In this document: positions 28,544 through 37,361 of the stretch, piece after piece
Layout: every line of letters begins with the position of its first letter
Numbering within the stretch: position 1 is the stretch's first letter
DNA from: Haliea salexigens DSM 19537
Lineage (GTDB): Bacteria > Pseudomonadota > Gammaproteobacteria > Pseudomonadales > Halieaceae
DNA: 64,000 bases
NCBI RefSeq assembly: GCF_000423125.1
Contig: NZ_KE383979.1
Location: 23,070-87,069 of the forward strand
Direction: 5' to 3'
Notes under the pieces: model-generated
Told to the model about the DNA's origin: nothing
The model's input: only the letters and a program-made list of their open reading frames with translations
Database searches by the model: none
Translations under genes and position numbers: made by a program

Positions 28544-29271
28544 TTAAGCGCTATCAGTGAGGCGAAGTTAAAGCACTGGAACCACACATCACAGCTGCCA
28601 AAACCGGCGTCGTGGCAGCGCTTGCGGTGCTGCTGCAGTGTTTCGCGCCGCAGGAAGCCGTCCAGCGCATCGCGTTTCTGCGCAATTTCCAGGTCGCTGT
28701 AACCGTTGGCGCGCTTGAAGTCGTGGTGCAGGTCGATGTTGAGGGCGTCGAGGTGCGGGTCCTCGAAGGTGACTTTCTCCGAGAGCACCATGATGCCCCC
28801 CGGTCGCAGGCCGTGGTAGATGTGCTGAATGACGGCGTCGCGTTCTTCGCGGGCGATGAACTGCAGGGTGAAGTTGAGCACCACCACCGAGGCATCGGTG
28901 ACAGGTACGTCCTGCAGATTGCTGCACACAAGATCCACCGGGACGTCGTGGCTGTCGGTATCGATAACGCCCCGGCAGCGTTCAAGCATTGCGGCGGAGT
29001 TGTCGACGCCGACAATCCGGCAGTCACCGTGTTGCACGTTCTGGCGCATGGCGAGGGTGGACGCGCCGAGGGAACAGCCGAGGTCGTAGAGGCGGCTGCC
29101 CGGTGTGGCGAAGCGCCCTGCGAGCAGGCCGGTCATGGCGATGATGGTGCTGTAGCCGGGTACGGAGCGGCGGATCATGTCCGGGAACACCTGTGCCACC
29201 CGGTCATCGAAGCGGAATGCGGTCGGCTCGGGTACGGGGTGAGCGTAGATGTTGTCGCGTTGTTCGGCCAC
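28540..29271 (-). CDS. cmoA: Carboxy-S-adenosyl-L-methionine synthase
   Basis: The 243-residue product begins MAEQRDNIYAHPVPEPTAF from a GTG and carries FDDRVAQVFPDMIRRSVPGY, the SAM loop LYDLGCSLGASTLA and VVLNFTLQFI, all diagnostic of CmoA. It converts SAM and prephenate into carboxy-SAM, which is used by CmoB encoded by the overlapping downstream gene. Confidence 0.95.
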   Translation of the reverse strand: MAEQRDNIYAHPVPEPTAFRFDDRVAQVFPDMIRRSVPGYSTIIAMTGLLAGRFATPGSRLYDLGCSLGASTLAMRQNVQHGDCRIVGVDNSAAMLERCRGVIDTDSHDVPVDLVCSNLQDVPVTDASVVVLNFTLQFIAREERDAVIQHIYHGLRPGGIMVLSEKVTFEDPHLDALNIDLHHDFKRANGYSDLEIAQKRDALDGFLRRETLQQHRKRCHDAGFGSCDVWFQCFNFASLIALK

Positions 29272-29382
29272 GGGTAGTGCCTGCCTGGGTGTTTTGGAGG
29301 TGGCGCGATTTTACCACGGATGTACTTGCGGCCCGAATAGCGCACAATAGCGCGCGCAGAAAACCGTTCCGGGAGCACAGGT

Positions 29383-30321
29383 ATGAAAGGCACGCATGAG
29401 TACGCGGGCGATCCGCGCAATGAAACTATCCTCATCGAGATCAATGGCACGATTGTGCCGCGTGCCGAGGCGCGTATTTCGGTGTTCGACTCGGGGTTTA
29501 TCCTGGGCGATGGCGTGTGGGAAGGTCTGCGTGTCGAGGGCCATACGGTGCTGTTTCTCGAACGGCACCTGGAGCGCCTGTTCGAGGGCATGAAAACACT
29601 GGACTTCCAGCCCGATTTCAGCCGCGAGGACCTGGCCGCCCGGTTGTACGCGTTGCTGGCGGCAAACGGCATGCACGATGGCGTGCACATTCGGCTGATG
29701 GTGTCCCGGGGTGTGAAGGCAACGCCCTACCAGGACCCACGCATGACGATTACGCCACCGACGGTGGTGATCATTCCCGAATACAAAGAGGCGCTGCCCG
29801 AGGTGGTGGAGAAGGGCGTGCGGTTGTATACGGTGTATGTGCGCCGCGGCTACTCGGACGTGCAGGACCCGGCGCTGAACACACACTCGAAGCTCAATTG
29901 CATTGGCGCCTGCATCCAGGCGACCAAGGCCGGTGCCGACGAGGCGCTGATGCTGGACCCACACGGGTTTGTCGCGACCTGCAACTCGACACACTTTTTC
30001 ATTGTACGCCGCGGTGAAATATGGACCTCGACCGGAGACTACTGCCTCGACGGCATCACGCGCGGCAAGGTGCTGGAAATGGGTCGCGAGCTCGGCCTCA
30101 CCGTGCGCGAGACCAATTTCACGCTCACTGATGTGTATAACGCTGAAGAAGCATTTGTGACCGGTACCTTTGCCGGCCTGGTGCCGGTGACCGAGGTGGA
30201 TGGCCGCACGATTGGCGAGCCCGATGCAGGGCGCCCGGTTATCAAGCGCCTGCAGGGGCAGTACCGGGAAACGGTCGCGCGCTACATCGCCGGCCCCGGC
30301 CAGCTGCATCCGCGGGGTTAG
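29383..30321 (+). CDS. Class IV aminotransferase (BCAT/D-amino acid-like)
   Basis: The 312-residue fold type IV PLP enzyme has SVFDSGFILGDGVWEG and IRLMVSRG near the N-terminus, the cofactor Lys in NTHSKLNCIGACIQA, and EALMLDPHGFVATCNSTHFF and LDGITRGKVLEM downstream. The family includes branched-chain and D-amino acid aminotransferases and aminodeoxychorismate lyase; the substrate is not decided. The next gene starts four bases after its stop, implying a shared transcript with the sulfotransferase-like protein. Confidence 0.87.
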   Translation: MKGTHEYAGDPRNETILIEINGTIVPRAEARISVFDSGFILGDGVWEGLRVEGHTVLFLERHLERLFEGMKTLDFQPDFSREDLAARLYALLAANGMHDGVHIRLMVSRGVKATPYQDPRMTITPPTVVIIPEYKEALPEVVEKGVRLYTVYVRRGYSDVQDPALNTHSKLNCIGACIQATKAGADEALMLDPHGFVATCNSTHFFIVRRGEIWTSTGDYCLDGITRGKVLEMGRELGLTVRETNFTLTDVYNAEEAFVTGTFAGLVPVTEVDGRTIGEPDAGRPVIKRLQGQYRETVARYIAGPGQLHPRG

Positions 30322-30325
30322 CCAC

Positions 30326-31093
30326 ATGCAGACGCTTCGACTGGCCATGTGGTCTGGCCCGCGCAATATCAGCACGGCGTTGATGCGCGCGTTCGAGAAC
30401 CGGGCTGATTGCGCGGTGGTGGATGAGCCGTTTTACGGCTATTACCTGCAAGCCACCGGTTTGGACCACCCGGCCGGCGAAGCAGTGAAGGCGAGCATGA
30501 GTTGCGACTGGCGTGAAGTGGCGCGTCAGTTGTGTGAGGAATTGCCGGCCACCGCAGACCGGGACCGCTGTACCCTGTTCTACCAGAAGCACATGACGCA
30601 GCATATCCTGCCGGCGATGGACATGGCCTGGACGGACGGCCTGGTGAACTGCTTCCTGATTCGTCAGCCGCGCCGGATCATCGCGTCCTACGCGCGCGTG
30701 CGTCCCGAGTTTGCGCTCGACGAGCTGGGTTTTGTGCAGCAGTGGGAGCTGTTCCAGCGCGTTGCGGACCGGCTCGGTGCAGCGCCCCCGGTGATCGATT
30801 CCGCGGCGACGCTGGCCGACCCCGAAGGCGTGTTGCGGGCGCTGTGCGAACGCGTGGGCATTCCCTTCAGTGCAGCGATGCTCAGCTGGCCCGCTGGTAG
30901 CCGCGATAGCGACGGCGTGTGGGCGCCGCACTGGTATGCCGCGGTAGAGGCATCAACCGGGTTCCAGGCGGTGAACGAGCAGCCCCTGGCTGAAGTGGCG
31001 CTGCCGCCGCAGTGCGAAGCCATGTGCGAGCAGGCGGAAGCGATTTACGCCCGACTCTCCGCACACGCTTTGGGCAGCGCTGTCCGGGGTTAG
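30326..31093 (+). CDS. Sulfotransferase-like P-loop protein
   Basis: The 255-residue product starts MQTLRLAMWSGPRNISTALMRAF, where WSGPRNIST occupies the position of the PAPS-binding P-loop, followed by VVDEPFYGYYL and CFLIRQPRRIIASYARV (the 3'-phosphate-binding RxPxxxxxS element). This is the sulfotransferase fold; a real sulfotransferase activity is unproven. The frame is open upstream but the ATG at 30326 begins the recognisable domain. It follows the class IV aminotransferase after four bases, and its stop overlaps the stop of the convergent gene (TTAG). Confidence 0.75.
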   Translation: MQTLRLAMWSGPRNISTALMRAFENRADCAVVDEPFYGYYLQATGLDHPAGEAVKASMSCDWREVARQLCEELPATADRDRCTLFYQKHMTQHILPAMDMAWTDGLVNCFLIRQPRRIIASYARVRPEFALDELGFVQQWELFQRVADRLGAAPPVIDSAATLADPEGVLRALCERVGIPFSAAMLSWPAGSRDSDGVWAPHWYAAVEASTGFQAVNEQPLAEVALPPQCEAMCEQAEAIYARLSAHALGSAVRG

Positions 31094-32160
31094 TTGGCGG
31101 CAGGTATCTTCTGGGCGTGCTGCTCCCAGTTGGCCAGCAGTGTGTCGATGACCTTCCTGCCCACCTGGTAGGCGTTTTCCAGCGCTGCATCCAGACCCGC
31201 GTAGCTGTCATGCTGTTCTTCCAGCAGATACGCCGCAGCGGTTTTGCCCGGTGGTGGCAGGGTGAAGTTGGAGGCGGTGCGCAGTACCATCACCCGGTCT
31301 TTATCCACCTTGCCGGCCGCGTCGAGGTAAGTGAGTGATTGAAAGGTACCGGTGTCTTCCATGGCGGAGCTGACGAACTCGCCCTGGCCGTCAGTCCAGT
31401 ATTTGACCCACTCGTTGGCCCAGTCATTGAGCAGTTCACCGTGCCAGAAGGTCATGGCGGCCAGCTGATCTCCCTTGATCACCCGTGGTGGCTGTTGTCC
31501 GACCGGGTAATCGACATAGGGCTTGCGCGCTGCCTCAAGCGTGGGGTGGTCGGGCAAGGCCATGTCTTTGGTCAGTCCGTAGGCCCAGTCGACCAGCCCG
31601 GTGTTGAGCCGGAAGACTTCGCCCAGGTTGTAACTCTTGCGTGAGGCGTCTTCTGGCCCCTGGCTGAACAACGGGAAATAGCCATGATTCCATCCCTCGG
31701 GGATTTCGCGGCTGTCGATTTCGTGCGCCAGATCGCCGTCAACCAGCCATTCAGCCCAGGCCACCGAACCCAGCGAGGCGTCCGCTGGATCGAAGCCGGA
31801 AATGCCGGCAACCAGCCAGTAGGCCTGGCTCAGGTCAAAGCGTGGGTCCAGGCCCAGTGCCATGACGCTGGCGGCGGCGTTGGCAGTGCCCATACCAGTG
31901 ACGATACCGAGCACGCCGGATTCCAGGTTCATGTGTATGTCGTGGTGCATGTGCGGTGCAGGGAAGCGCGTATCCAGCGGCACACGTTCGTACCAGCGCT
32001 GGAATTCTCCCGCCTTGTCGCCGGTGTCGGCGCCGGTTTCAAACATGGTGACCACCACGACCTTGACCGGAATTGGCGCGGTGCTGTTTGTGTCAGCGGC
32101 GCCGGCACCGACACTGGCAAAAAATGCGGTTAGTAGTGTAAGCAAAGCGGCTTTCATCAT
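31090..32160 (-). CDS. Purine nucleoside permease (NUP) family periplasmic protein
   Basis: The 356-residue product has a Sec signal peptide (cleavage about AGA|AD near residue 21) and no further membrane helix. Motifs PIPVKVVVVTMFETGADTG, the GIVTGMGTANAAAS turn and WLVAGISGFDPADASLGS match the NUP family, named after a yeast purine nucleoside permease. The GTANAAAS stretch resembles nucleoside phosphorylase folds, so binding or cleavage of nucleosides in the periplasm is more likely than transport. It lies directly downstream of the TonB receptor gene on the same strand. Confidence 0.83.
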   Translation of the reverse strand: MMKAALLTLLTAFFASVGAGAADTNSTAPIPVKVVVVTMFETGADTGDKAGEFQRWYERVPLDTRFPAPHMHHDIHMNLESGVLGIVTGMGTANAAASVMALGLDPRFDLSQAYWLVAGISGFDPADASLGSVAWAEWLVDGDLAHEIDSREIPEGWNHGYFPLFSQGPEDASRKSYNLGEVFRLNTGLVDWAYGLTKDMALPDHPTLEAARKPYVDYPVGQQPPRVIKGDQLAAMTFWHGELLNDWANEWVKYWTDGQGEFVSSAMEDTGTFQSLTYLDAAGKVDKDRVMVLRTASNFTLPPPGKTAAAYLLEEQHDSYAGLDAALENAYQVGRKVIDTLLANWEQHAQKIPAAN

Positions 32161-32235
32161 GACCTGCTGTCCTCTGGGTTTGGCATGCAGGCGGGTCGAC
32201 GTTTTTGCGCCGGCCCGCCCATTGTAGTCAGGCCT

Positions 32236-34395
32236 TTAGAACGCGCTGGAGAGTGACAAACCCCACACGCGCGGCTCGTTGGTGAAGCCCGTCAGGTTAT
32301 TGAAGTCGATGGCACCCTGTACGTTTTCCTCGTCGGTGATATTGCGGCCAAACAGCGCCACCTCATAGCTGCCATCGCGCAGCCGCCAACCGAGGCGCAC
32401 GCCGCCCTCGAACTGGCCGTCGGTCACGAACTCCGCCGCGTCATAGAGGAACAGCTGCGTGTCGCCCTGGTAGGACCAGTCGGTAAACGCGAACACTTCA
32501 GATTCACGGCCTACCGGCATGCTCCAGGCGGCGCTGAAGTTGAAGGTGGTTTCGGGTGCCTGCGGGAACGGGTTGCCATCGACAAACACCAGTCCGTCGG
32601 CATCGACGGGGTTGCGAATGGTGCAGGCGCCGCTGCCACAGGGCCCAACGCGCAGCCCGCTGTCATTGATCTCGGTGTCGGCGTAGCCGGCGCCGAAGGT
32701 TAACGACAGGTTGTCGGTCACCGCCCATTCCAGGTCGAGCTCACCGCCCATGCCTGTGCCCTGCTCGGCGTTTACCAGCTGAATGGCGTTGTTGGTGCCA
32801 CCCACGGCGGTGAACTGAATGTCGTCGACCTCATAGTAGAACAGCGCCGCGTTCAGGCGCATACGCCCCTCGAGATATTCCGCCTTGTAACCCAGTTCAT
32901 AGGAGATGACCGTTTCTGAATCGGCAATCGAGGGCGCAGCACCAAATGCCACATCGCGCCCCTGAATAGTGGGCGCGCGGAAACCGGTGCCCACTTTGGC
33001 CCAGTACAGCGAGGCGTCATCCGCCGCGAACGAGATCGCCAGGTCGCCGGTGACCTGGTCGTCCGAGACGCTTTCCTCGAAGCCCGGTGCGAAGAAGTCC
33101 TTTTCATCGTCAGTCCAGCGCAGGCCCGCGGTCAGGGTCCAGGCATCGCTGAGGGCATAGTCGGCCTGGCCGAAAATGGCGATGGACGTGTTTTCGTGGG
33201 TCACCGTGGTGGCCGGCACGAAGAACGGGCTGGTTTCCACATCCAGGTCAGAGTCGAAGTAGAACAGGCCGGTTTGCCAGTTCAGTCGCGCGCCGCTGTT
33301 GCTGGCGAGGCGCAATTCCTGGGTGAACTGCTGCACATCCGCCGCATCCTGTGTTTGCGAGGGGAAGGGTATGAAACCGGGCCCCATGAAGGGCAGGAAC
33401 GCCGCTCCGAAGCCGCCATCGATATCCCCCAGGCTGCGCCCCTTGGCATCTTCTCCCGCGGTGATGGAGGTGAGTGTTACGGCGTCAAAAGCGTATTCCA
33501 GTTTCAGGTTGAGTCCGGTGTTCCGGTACTCCTGGGGGTTGTTGTCGCCCTCGTCGAAGAACACCGTGTCGCGAATGTAGTTTTCGTTCAGGCTGTTGCT
33601 GCCGGTATCGAAAATATTGGCGCGGAATACGGCGGCGGTGCCGTCGAGATCGCGGTGGTGGGCGCCGAGCAGGGCGCTCAGCCGGTCGTTGGGCTCAAAC
33701 AGCAGGAAACCCTTCACGGCTTTTTCGGTAAAGCCCCCCAGCGCGTCGTTTTCACCGGTAAAGCCGTTATTGATCCAGTCGCCGCGGCTCTGGTACAACA
33801 CGGCGATGCGACCGGCGACGGTATCGGTCAGGCCACCGCCCACGGCGCCTTCGAAGTTCAGGGTGTCCAGCTCGCCGATATCGACCTTGGCGCGGCCTTC
33901 GAGGTCACGGGTCGGTTTGCGGGAGTCGAACTTGACGATGCCCGCTGTGGTGTTTCTGCCGAACAGGGACCCCTGCGGCCCGCGCAGCACTTCCACCTGC
34001 TCCACGTCGAACAGCGGAAAGCTCTTCAGCACAACGTTTTCCTTCACTACATCGTCCATAATGATGGAGACGGGCTGCGATGCCGCCAGGTCGAAGTCGA
34101 TATTGCCCAGTCCGCGCATGTAGAAACGGGGCGCCGCACGGCCATTGGAAGACTCGACGTACAGTCCGGGAACACGGGCCGACAGGCCGCGAATATCGGC
34201 GCCGCCTTCAAAAATGGCGCTGAAACGCTCACCAGACAGGGTGGCGACGGAAAGCGGCACGTCGAGCAGGCTCTGCTCGCGCTTCTGGGCCGTGACGATG
34301 ATTTCTTCCAGCTGCGCCATCGCCGGCGCGGTTGCGGTAGTGGCGGCGGCGATGGCTGCGGTGAGGGCCAACCGGGATACGGTTATGCGCTTCAT
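32236..34395 (-). CDS. TonB-dependent outer membrane receptor
   Basis: The 719-residue protein has a signal peptide ending AMAQ, a TonB box-like EEIIVTAQKREQS, a plug domain (about 45-160) with VEQVEVLRGPQGSLFGRNTTAG, and a 22-strand barrel ending in GLSLSSAF with terminal Phe. The ATG has AGGAG eight bases upstream. Such receptors import scarce substrates by TonB energy. Neighbouring purine genes suggest nucleosides or purines as the substrate, but many receptors of this subtype have unknown ligands. It heads a short operon with the NUP gene. Confidence 0.92.
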   Translation of the reverse strand: MKRITVSRLALTAAIAAATTATAPAMAQLEEIIVTAQKREQSLLDVPLSVATLSGERFSAIFEGGADIRGLSARVPGLYVESSNGRAAPRFYMRGLGNIDFDLAASQPVSIIMDDVVKENVVLKSFPLFDVEQVEVLRGPQGSLFGRNTTAGIVKFDSRKPTRDLEGRAKVDIGELDTLNFEGAVGGGLTDTVAGRIAVLYQSRGDWINNGFTGENDALGGFTEKAVKGFLLFEPNDRLSALLGAHHRDLDGTAAVFRANIFDTGSNSLNENYIRDTVFFDEGDNNPQEYRNTGLNLKLEYAFDAVTLTSITAGEDAKGRSLGDIDGGFGAAFLPFMGPGFIPFPSQTQDAADVQQFTQELRLASNSGARLNWQTGLFYFDSDLDVETSPFFVPATTVTHENTSIAIFGQADYALSDAWTLTAGLRWTDDEKDFFAPGFEESVSDDQVTGDLAISFAADDASLYWAKVGTGFRAPTIQGRDVAFGAAPSIADSETVISYELGYKAEYLEGRMRLNAALFYYEVDDIQFTAVGGTNNAIQLVNAEQGTGMGGELDLEWAVTDNLSLTFGAGYADTEINDSGLRVGPCGSGACTIRNPVDADGLVFVDGNPFPQAPETTFNFSAAWSMPVGRESEVFAFTDWSYQGDTQLFLYDAAEFVTDGQFEGGVRLGWRLRDGSYEVALFGRNITDEENVQGAIDFNNLTGFTNEPRVWGLSLSSAF

Positions 34396-34645
34396 GAGTA
34401 AGTCTCCTGAATGATCGGGATGGATGCTGAGAGTTGCAGTCTTGCAGAGCGCAAAATGGGGTCTGGTGCCCGCGGGTGGCCTTGACGGCTCATGGGGTGA
34501 AATTTACGCTGTTGGGCTGATGCGTGCAGCCCCGCATGGGAAAAATACCAGTATTTGACCCTGTTGAAATCAACGCCAAGCTGGGCAGTAGCGTTGGAAA
34601 CCCGGAATCTGGCCTGTGCCCCATACCCTGGGGAGGAGAAGTGGT

Positions 34646-36064
34646 GTGTTGAAGGTTTTTATACCGTGTTTCCTGGCCGCTGTGCTGGCCAGCCCGCTGG
34701 CCGTGTGGGCGGCGTCCGCACAGCAAGCCGACCTCATTGTCTACGGCGACTACGTGCTCACCATGGACGAAGCGCAGCCACAGCTGCGGGACGGCGCCGT
34801 GGTGGTGCAGGGCGATCAGATTGTCGATGTGGGCCCTCGTGCGCGCATCGACGCCGGTTGGCGCGCAGTGTCGACGATTTCGGGAGCGGGGCGAGTGTTG
34901 ATGCCCGGGTTGGTAAACGGCCACACGCATTCGGCCATGACGCTGTTTCGTGGCATGGTTGACGACCTCGATCTCATGACCTGGCTCAACCAGTACGTTT
35001 TCCCCATGGAAGGCCGTTTCGTGACACCGGAGTTCGTGCGCGTGGGCGCTCAGCTGGCCTGCTGGGAAATGATCCGCGGCGGCACCACAACGTTTGTCGA
35101 CATGTACTTTTATCCCGACGAGATAGCCACGGTCGTCGAGCGCTGTGGCCTGCGCGCAGTGGTCGGTGCACCGCATATTGACTACCCCAGCCCGGGATTC
35201 AGTGGCTGGGACGACTCCTTTGCTGCCGCTGACGAGTTCGTTCAGCGTTGGCAGGGAAAGCACCCGCGGATCACGCCGGCGTTTGCGCCACACGCGCCCT
35301 ATACAGTCTCCCCGGAACACTTGCAGGCCACGGTGGAGAAAGCCGCGGCGCGTGGCGCACCTATCAGCATGCATCTGGCAGAGGCCCCGGCGGAGCGCGA
35401 CTATGTGATGGAACAGTTCGGTACCACCCCGGTGCAGCACGTTGCCGGGCTCGGCATGTTCAACTCGCCACTGATTGCGGCGCACATGGTGCAACTTGAC
35501 CCGCGCGATATCGCGCTCACCGCCTCCGCCGGCGTGGGGGCTATTCACAACCCGACGTCCAACATGAAGCTGGGTGCGGGTATTGCGCCCGTCAGCGCCA
35601 TGCTCGCCGCCGGGGTCAATGTTGGCCTGGGGACTGATGGCGCCGCCTCCAACAACGATCTGGACCTGTGGGAAGAGGTGCGTATGGCGGCCCTGCTGCA
35701 CAAAGTCGCAAGCGGCGACCCCACCGCGCTACCGGCGAGCCAGGCACTGGCCATGGCCACCCGGCTGGGCGCGGCTGCCATCCACAAAGAAGGCGAAATC
35801 GGCCAGTTGAAGGCGGGCATGCAGGCAGACATGATTCAGTTGGACGTCAGCCAGACCCACCAGCTGCCGCTGTATGATGTGCAATCGCACCTCGTGTATG
35901 TGTTGGACAGCGACGATGTACAAACCACGATAGTTGCCGGCGAGGTACTGATGCAGGACCGCAAGGTGCTCACCATCGACGAGCAGGGCCTGCGCGCCAA
36001 CGTCACCCAGATCAGCGGTCGTATCCACGAGGCGCTGCAAGCCGGGCAGGAGGACGCATTGTGA
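34646..36064 (+). CDS. Exported amidohydrolase (MTA/SAH/guanine deaminase-like)
   Basis: The 472-residue product starts at a GTG with AGGAG seven bases upstream and has a signal peptide (VLKVFIPCFLAAVLASPLAVWA). The amidohydrolase metal site is seen as HTH in PGLVNGHTHSAMTLFRG, His in FAPHAPYTV, His in SMHLAEAPAERD and Asp in LGTDGAASNNDLDLWEE. This pattern marks the TRZ/ATZ/MtaD deaminase group, acting on adenosine-type or triazine rings. A periplasmic location is unusual for the group. The stop overlaps the next GTG (GTGA). It is divergent from the TonB receptor. Confidence 0.87.
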   Translation: MLKVFIPCFLAAVLASPLAVWAASAQQADLIVYGDYVLTMDEAQPQLRDGAVVVQGDQIVDVGPRARIDAGWRAVSTISGAGRVLMPGLVNGHTHSAMTLFRGMVDDLDLMTWLNQYVFPMEGRFVTPEFVRVGAQLACWEMIRGGTTTFVDMYFYPDEIATVVERCGLRAVVGAPHIDYPSPGFSGWDDSFAAADEFVQRWQGKHPRITPAFAPHAPYTVSPEHLQATVEKAAARGAPISMHLAEAPAERDYVMEQFGTTPVQHVAGLGMFNSPLIAAHMVQLDPRDIALTASAGVGAIHNPTSNMKLGAGIAPVSAMLAAGVNVGLGTDGAASNNDLDLWEEVRMAALLHKVASGDPTALPASQALAMATRLGAAAIHKEGEIGQLKAGMQADMIQLDVSQTHQLPLYDVQSHLVYVLDSDDVQTTIVAGEVLMQDRKVLTIDEQGLRANVTQISGRIHEALQAGQEDAL

Positions 36065-36630
36065 AATGGGCTCGGGTATTACTGGCCTGTGTGGCCGCAG
36101 TGGCCACCGGCGGGGCGTGTGCTGACGATACCGGTGCGGGTAGTGGCAAGGCGGCGATCATCGCGGCCCTGGGGCTGGAGCCGCACGTTGAGGGAGGCTA
36201 TTTTGCCCGTACGTTCCAGCCCGATCACCGGCCCAAAGTGGCTACCCCGGCGGGGCCCCGCTACACCATGACGGCGATCCACTACCTGCTCACTGATGAT
36301 TCACCTATCGGGCACCTGCACCGGAATGAGTCCGATATAGTGCACTTCTATCACCTGGGATCACCCGTGTACTACTACCTGTTGCATCCGGACGGCCGTC
36401 TGGAATCCGCCGTGCTGGGCCCGGATCTGGCAGCCGGCCAGCGCCTGCAGCTCACGGTGCGGGGCGGTGTGTGGAAAGCTTCCCATCTGCCCTCGGGTGA
36501 GTATGGGCTGATCAGTGAAGCGGTGGCACCCGGGTTCGATTACGCCGATATGGCACTGGGCAAGCGTGCAGCACTGCTCGAGGCATTTCCGCAGCACGCC
36601 GACATCGTGCGCGCCTTCACCCGCGACTAG
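36061..36630 (+). CDS. Exported cupin, DUF985 family
   Basis: The 189-residue product has a signal peptide (VKWARVLLACVAAVATGGACA) and a DUF985 cupin: HVEGGYFARTF, then IGHLHRNESDIVHFYHLGSPVYYYLL, and VWKASHLPSGEYGLISEAVAPGF. The GTG overlaps the amidohydrolase stop. DUF985 proteins are usually cytosolic; the export signal is notable and fits co-action with the exported deaminase. The His/Glu set could bind a metal; the substrate is unknown. Its stop codon overlaps that of the convergent phosphoribosyltransferase gene (CTAG). Confidence 0.83.
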   Translation: MKWARVLLACVAAVATGGACADDTGAGSGKAAIIAALGLEPHVEGGYFARTFQPDHRPKVATPAGPRYTMTAIHYLLTDDSPIGHLHRNESDIVHFYHLGSPVYYYLLHPDGRLESAVLGPDLAAGQRLQLTVRGGVWKASHLPSGEYGLISEAVAPGFDYADMALGKRAALLEAFPQHADIVRAFTRD

Positions 36631-37208
36631 CGGTTGCCGGCAGTCTGCAACTGTTGCTGCAGCGGCCCCATGATGCTGGCGAGCTCGGGTTTGTTGGCGC
36701 GAATCTCCTCCAGGGTCAAACCGTGCAATTCATGCGGGAATACCAGCCAGTCAGCGGTTTCATGGATGTAATACTCCGGCACGCGGTCTGTCCTGTTGTT
36801 GCCGGGTTTGTAGTAGGGCGTGGCGATGCGGATCTCCGGCGTATTTTTTTTGCAGGCACTGTGCAGGTCGAGGATCACCTGATCGATGGACAGCCCTGTG
36901 TCGTGTACGTCATCGACGATCAGCAGTGAATCCTCCGACTCCAGCTGGCGGATTATGTAGCTCAGGCCGTGTACCTTCACATGGCGGTCACGCTGGCCGA
37001 TGCCGGTGTAGGAGGAGGTGCGGATGGCGATGTGGTCTGCGTTTACCCCCAGCACATCCAGCAGTTCCTGCACCGCGATACCGACCGGCGCACCACCACG
37101 CCACACGCCGACGATGTAGTTGGGGCGATAGCCGCTCTCGTAGACCTGCCACGCCAGTTTGAATGAATCTTCCAGCAATTGCTGGGCGCTGATGTAGTGC
37201 TTGTGCAT
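36627..37208 (-). CDS. Purine phosphoribosyltransferase
   Basis: The 193-residue type I phosphoribosyltransferase begins MHKHYISAQQLLEDSFKLA and carries IVGVWRGGAPVGIAVQE and the PRPP-binding loop SLLIVDDVHDTGLSID. The C-terminal hood is PDYY-like (DRVPEYYIHETADWLVFPHE), typical of hypoxanthine/xanthine-guanine enzymes. It would convert imported purine base plus PRPP to nucleotide in the cytosol. An upstream in-frame start at 37259 adds no family sequence. It is divergent from the NCS2 permease gene, supporting a joint salvage role. Confidence 0.85.
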   Translation of the reverse strand: MHKHYISAQQLLEDSFKLAWQVYESGYRPNYIVGVWRGGAPVGIAVQELLDVLGVNADHIAIRTSSYTGIGQRDRHVKVHGLSYIIRQLESEDSLLIVDDVHDTGLSIDQVILDLHSACKKNTPEIRIATPYYKPGNNRTDRVPEYYIHETADWLVFPHELHGLTLEEIRANKPELASIMGPLQQQLQTAGNR

Positions 37209-37361
37209 CGGTTCTGTGTCCCTGGTGATCATCGTGGCTGCCGGCTGTGAGGCTACCATAGCTCGGGGGGCAGCGACTGCACTATGGTGCCACTCGCGGT
37301 GATTGCGTACACTCTGGCTTCTCGCGCCGCGCGCACATTCGCAGAGGAATCAGGCCACCCG

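Noticed and set aside
36532..36545. GGTTCGATT resembling a tRNA T-loop
   Set aside because: It lies inside the cupin gene and no acceptor or anticodon stem can be formed around it; no tRNA was found anywhere.
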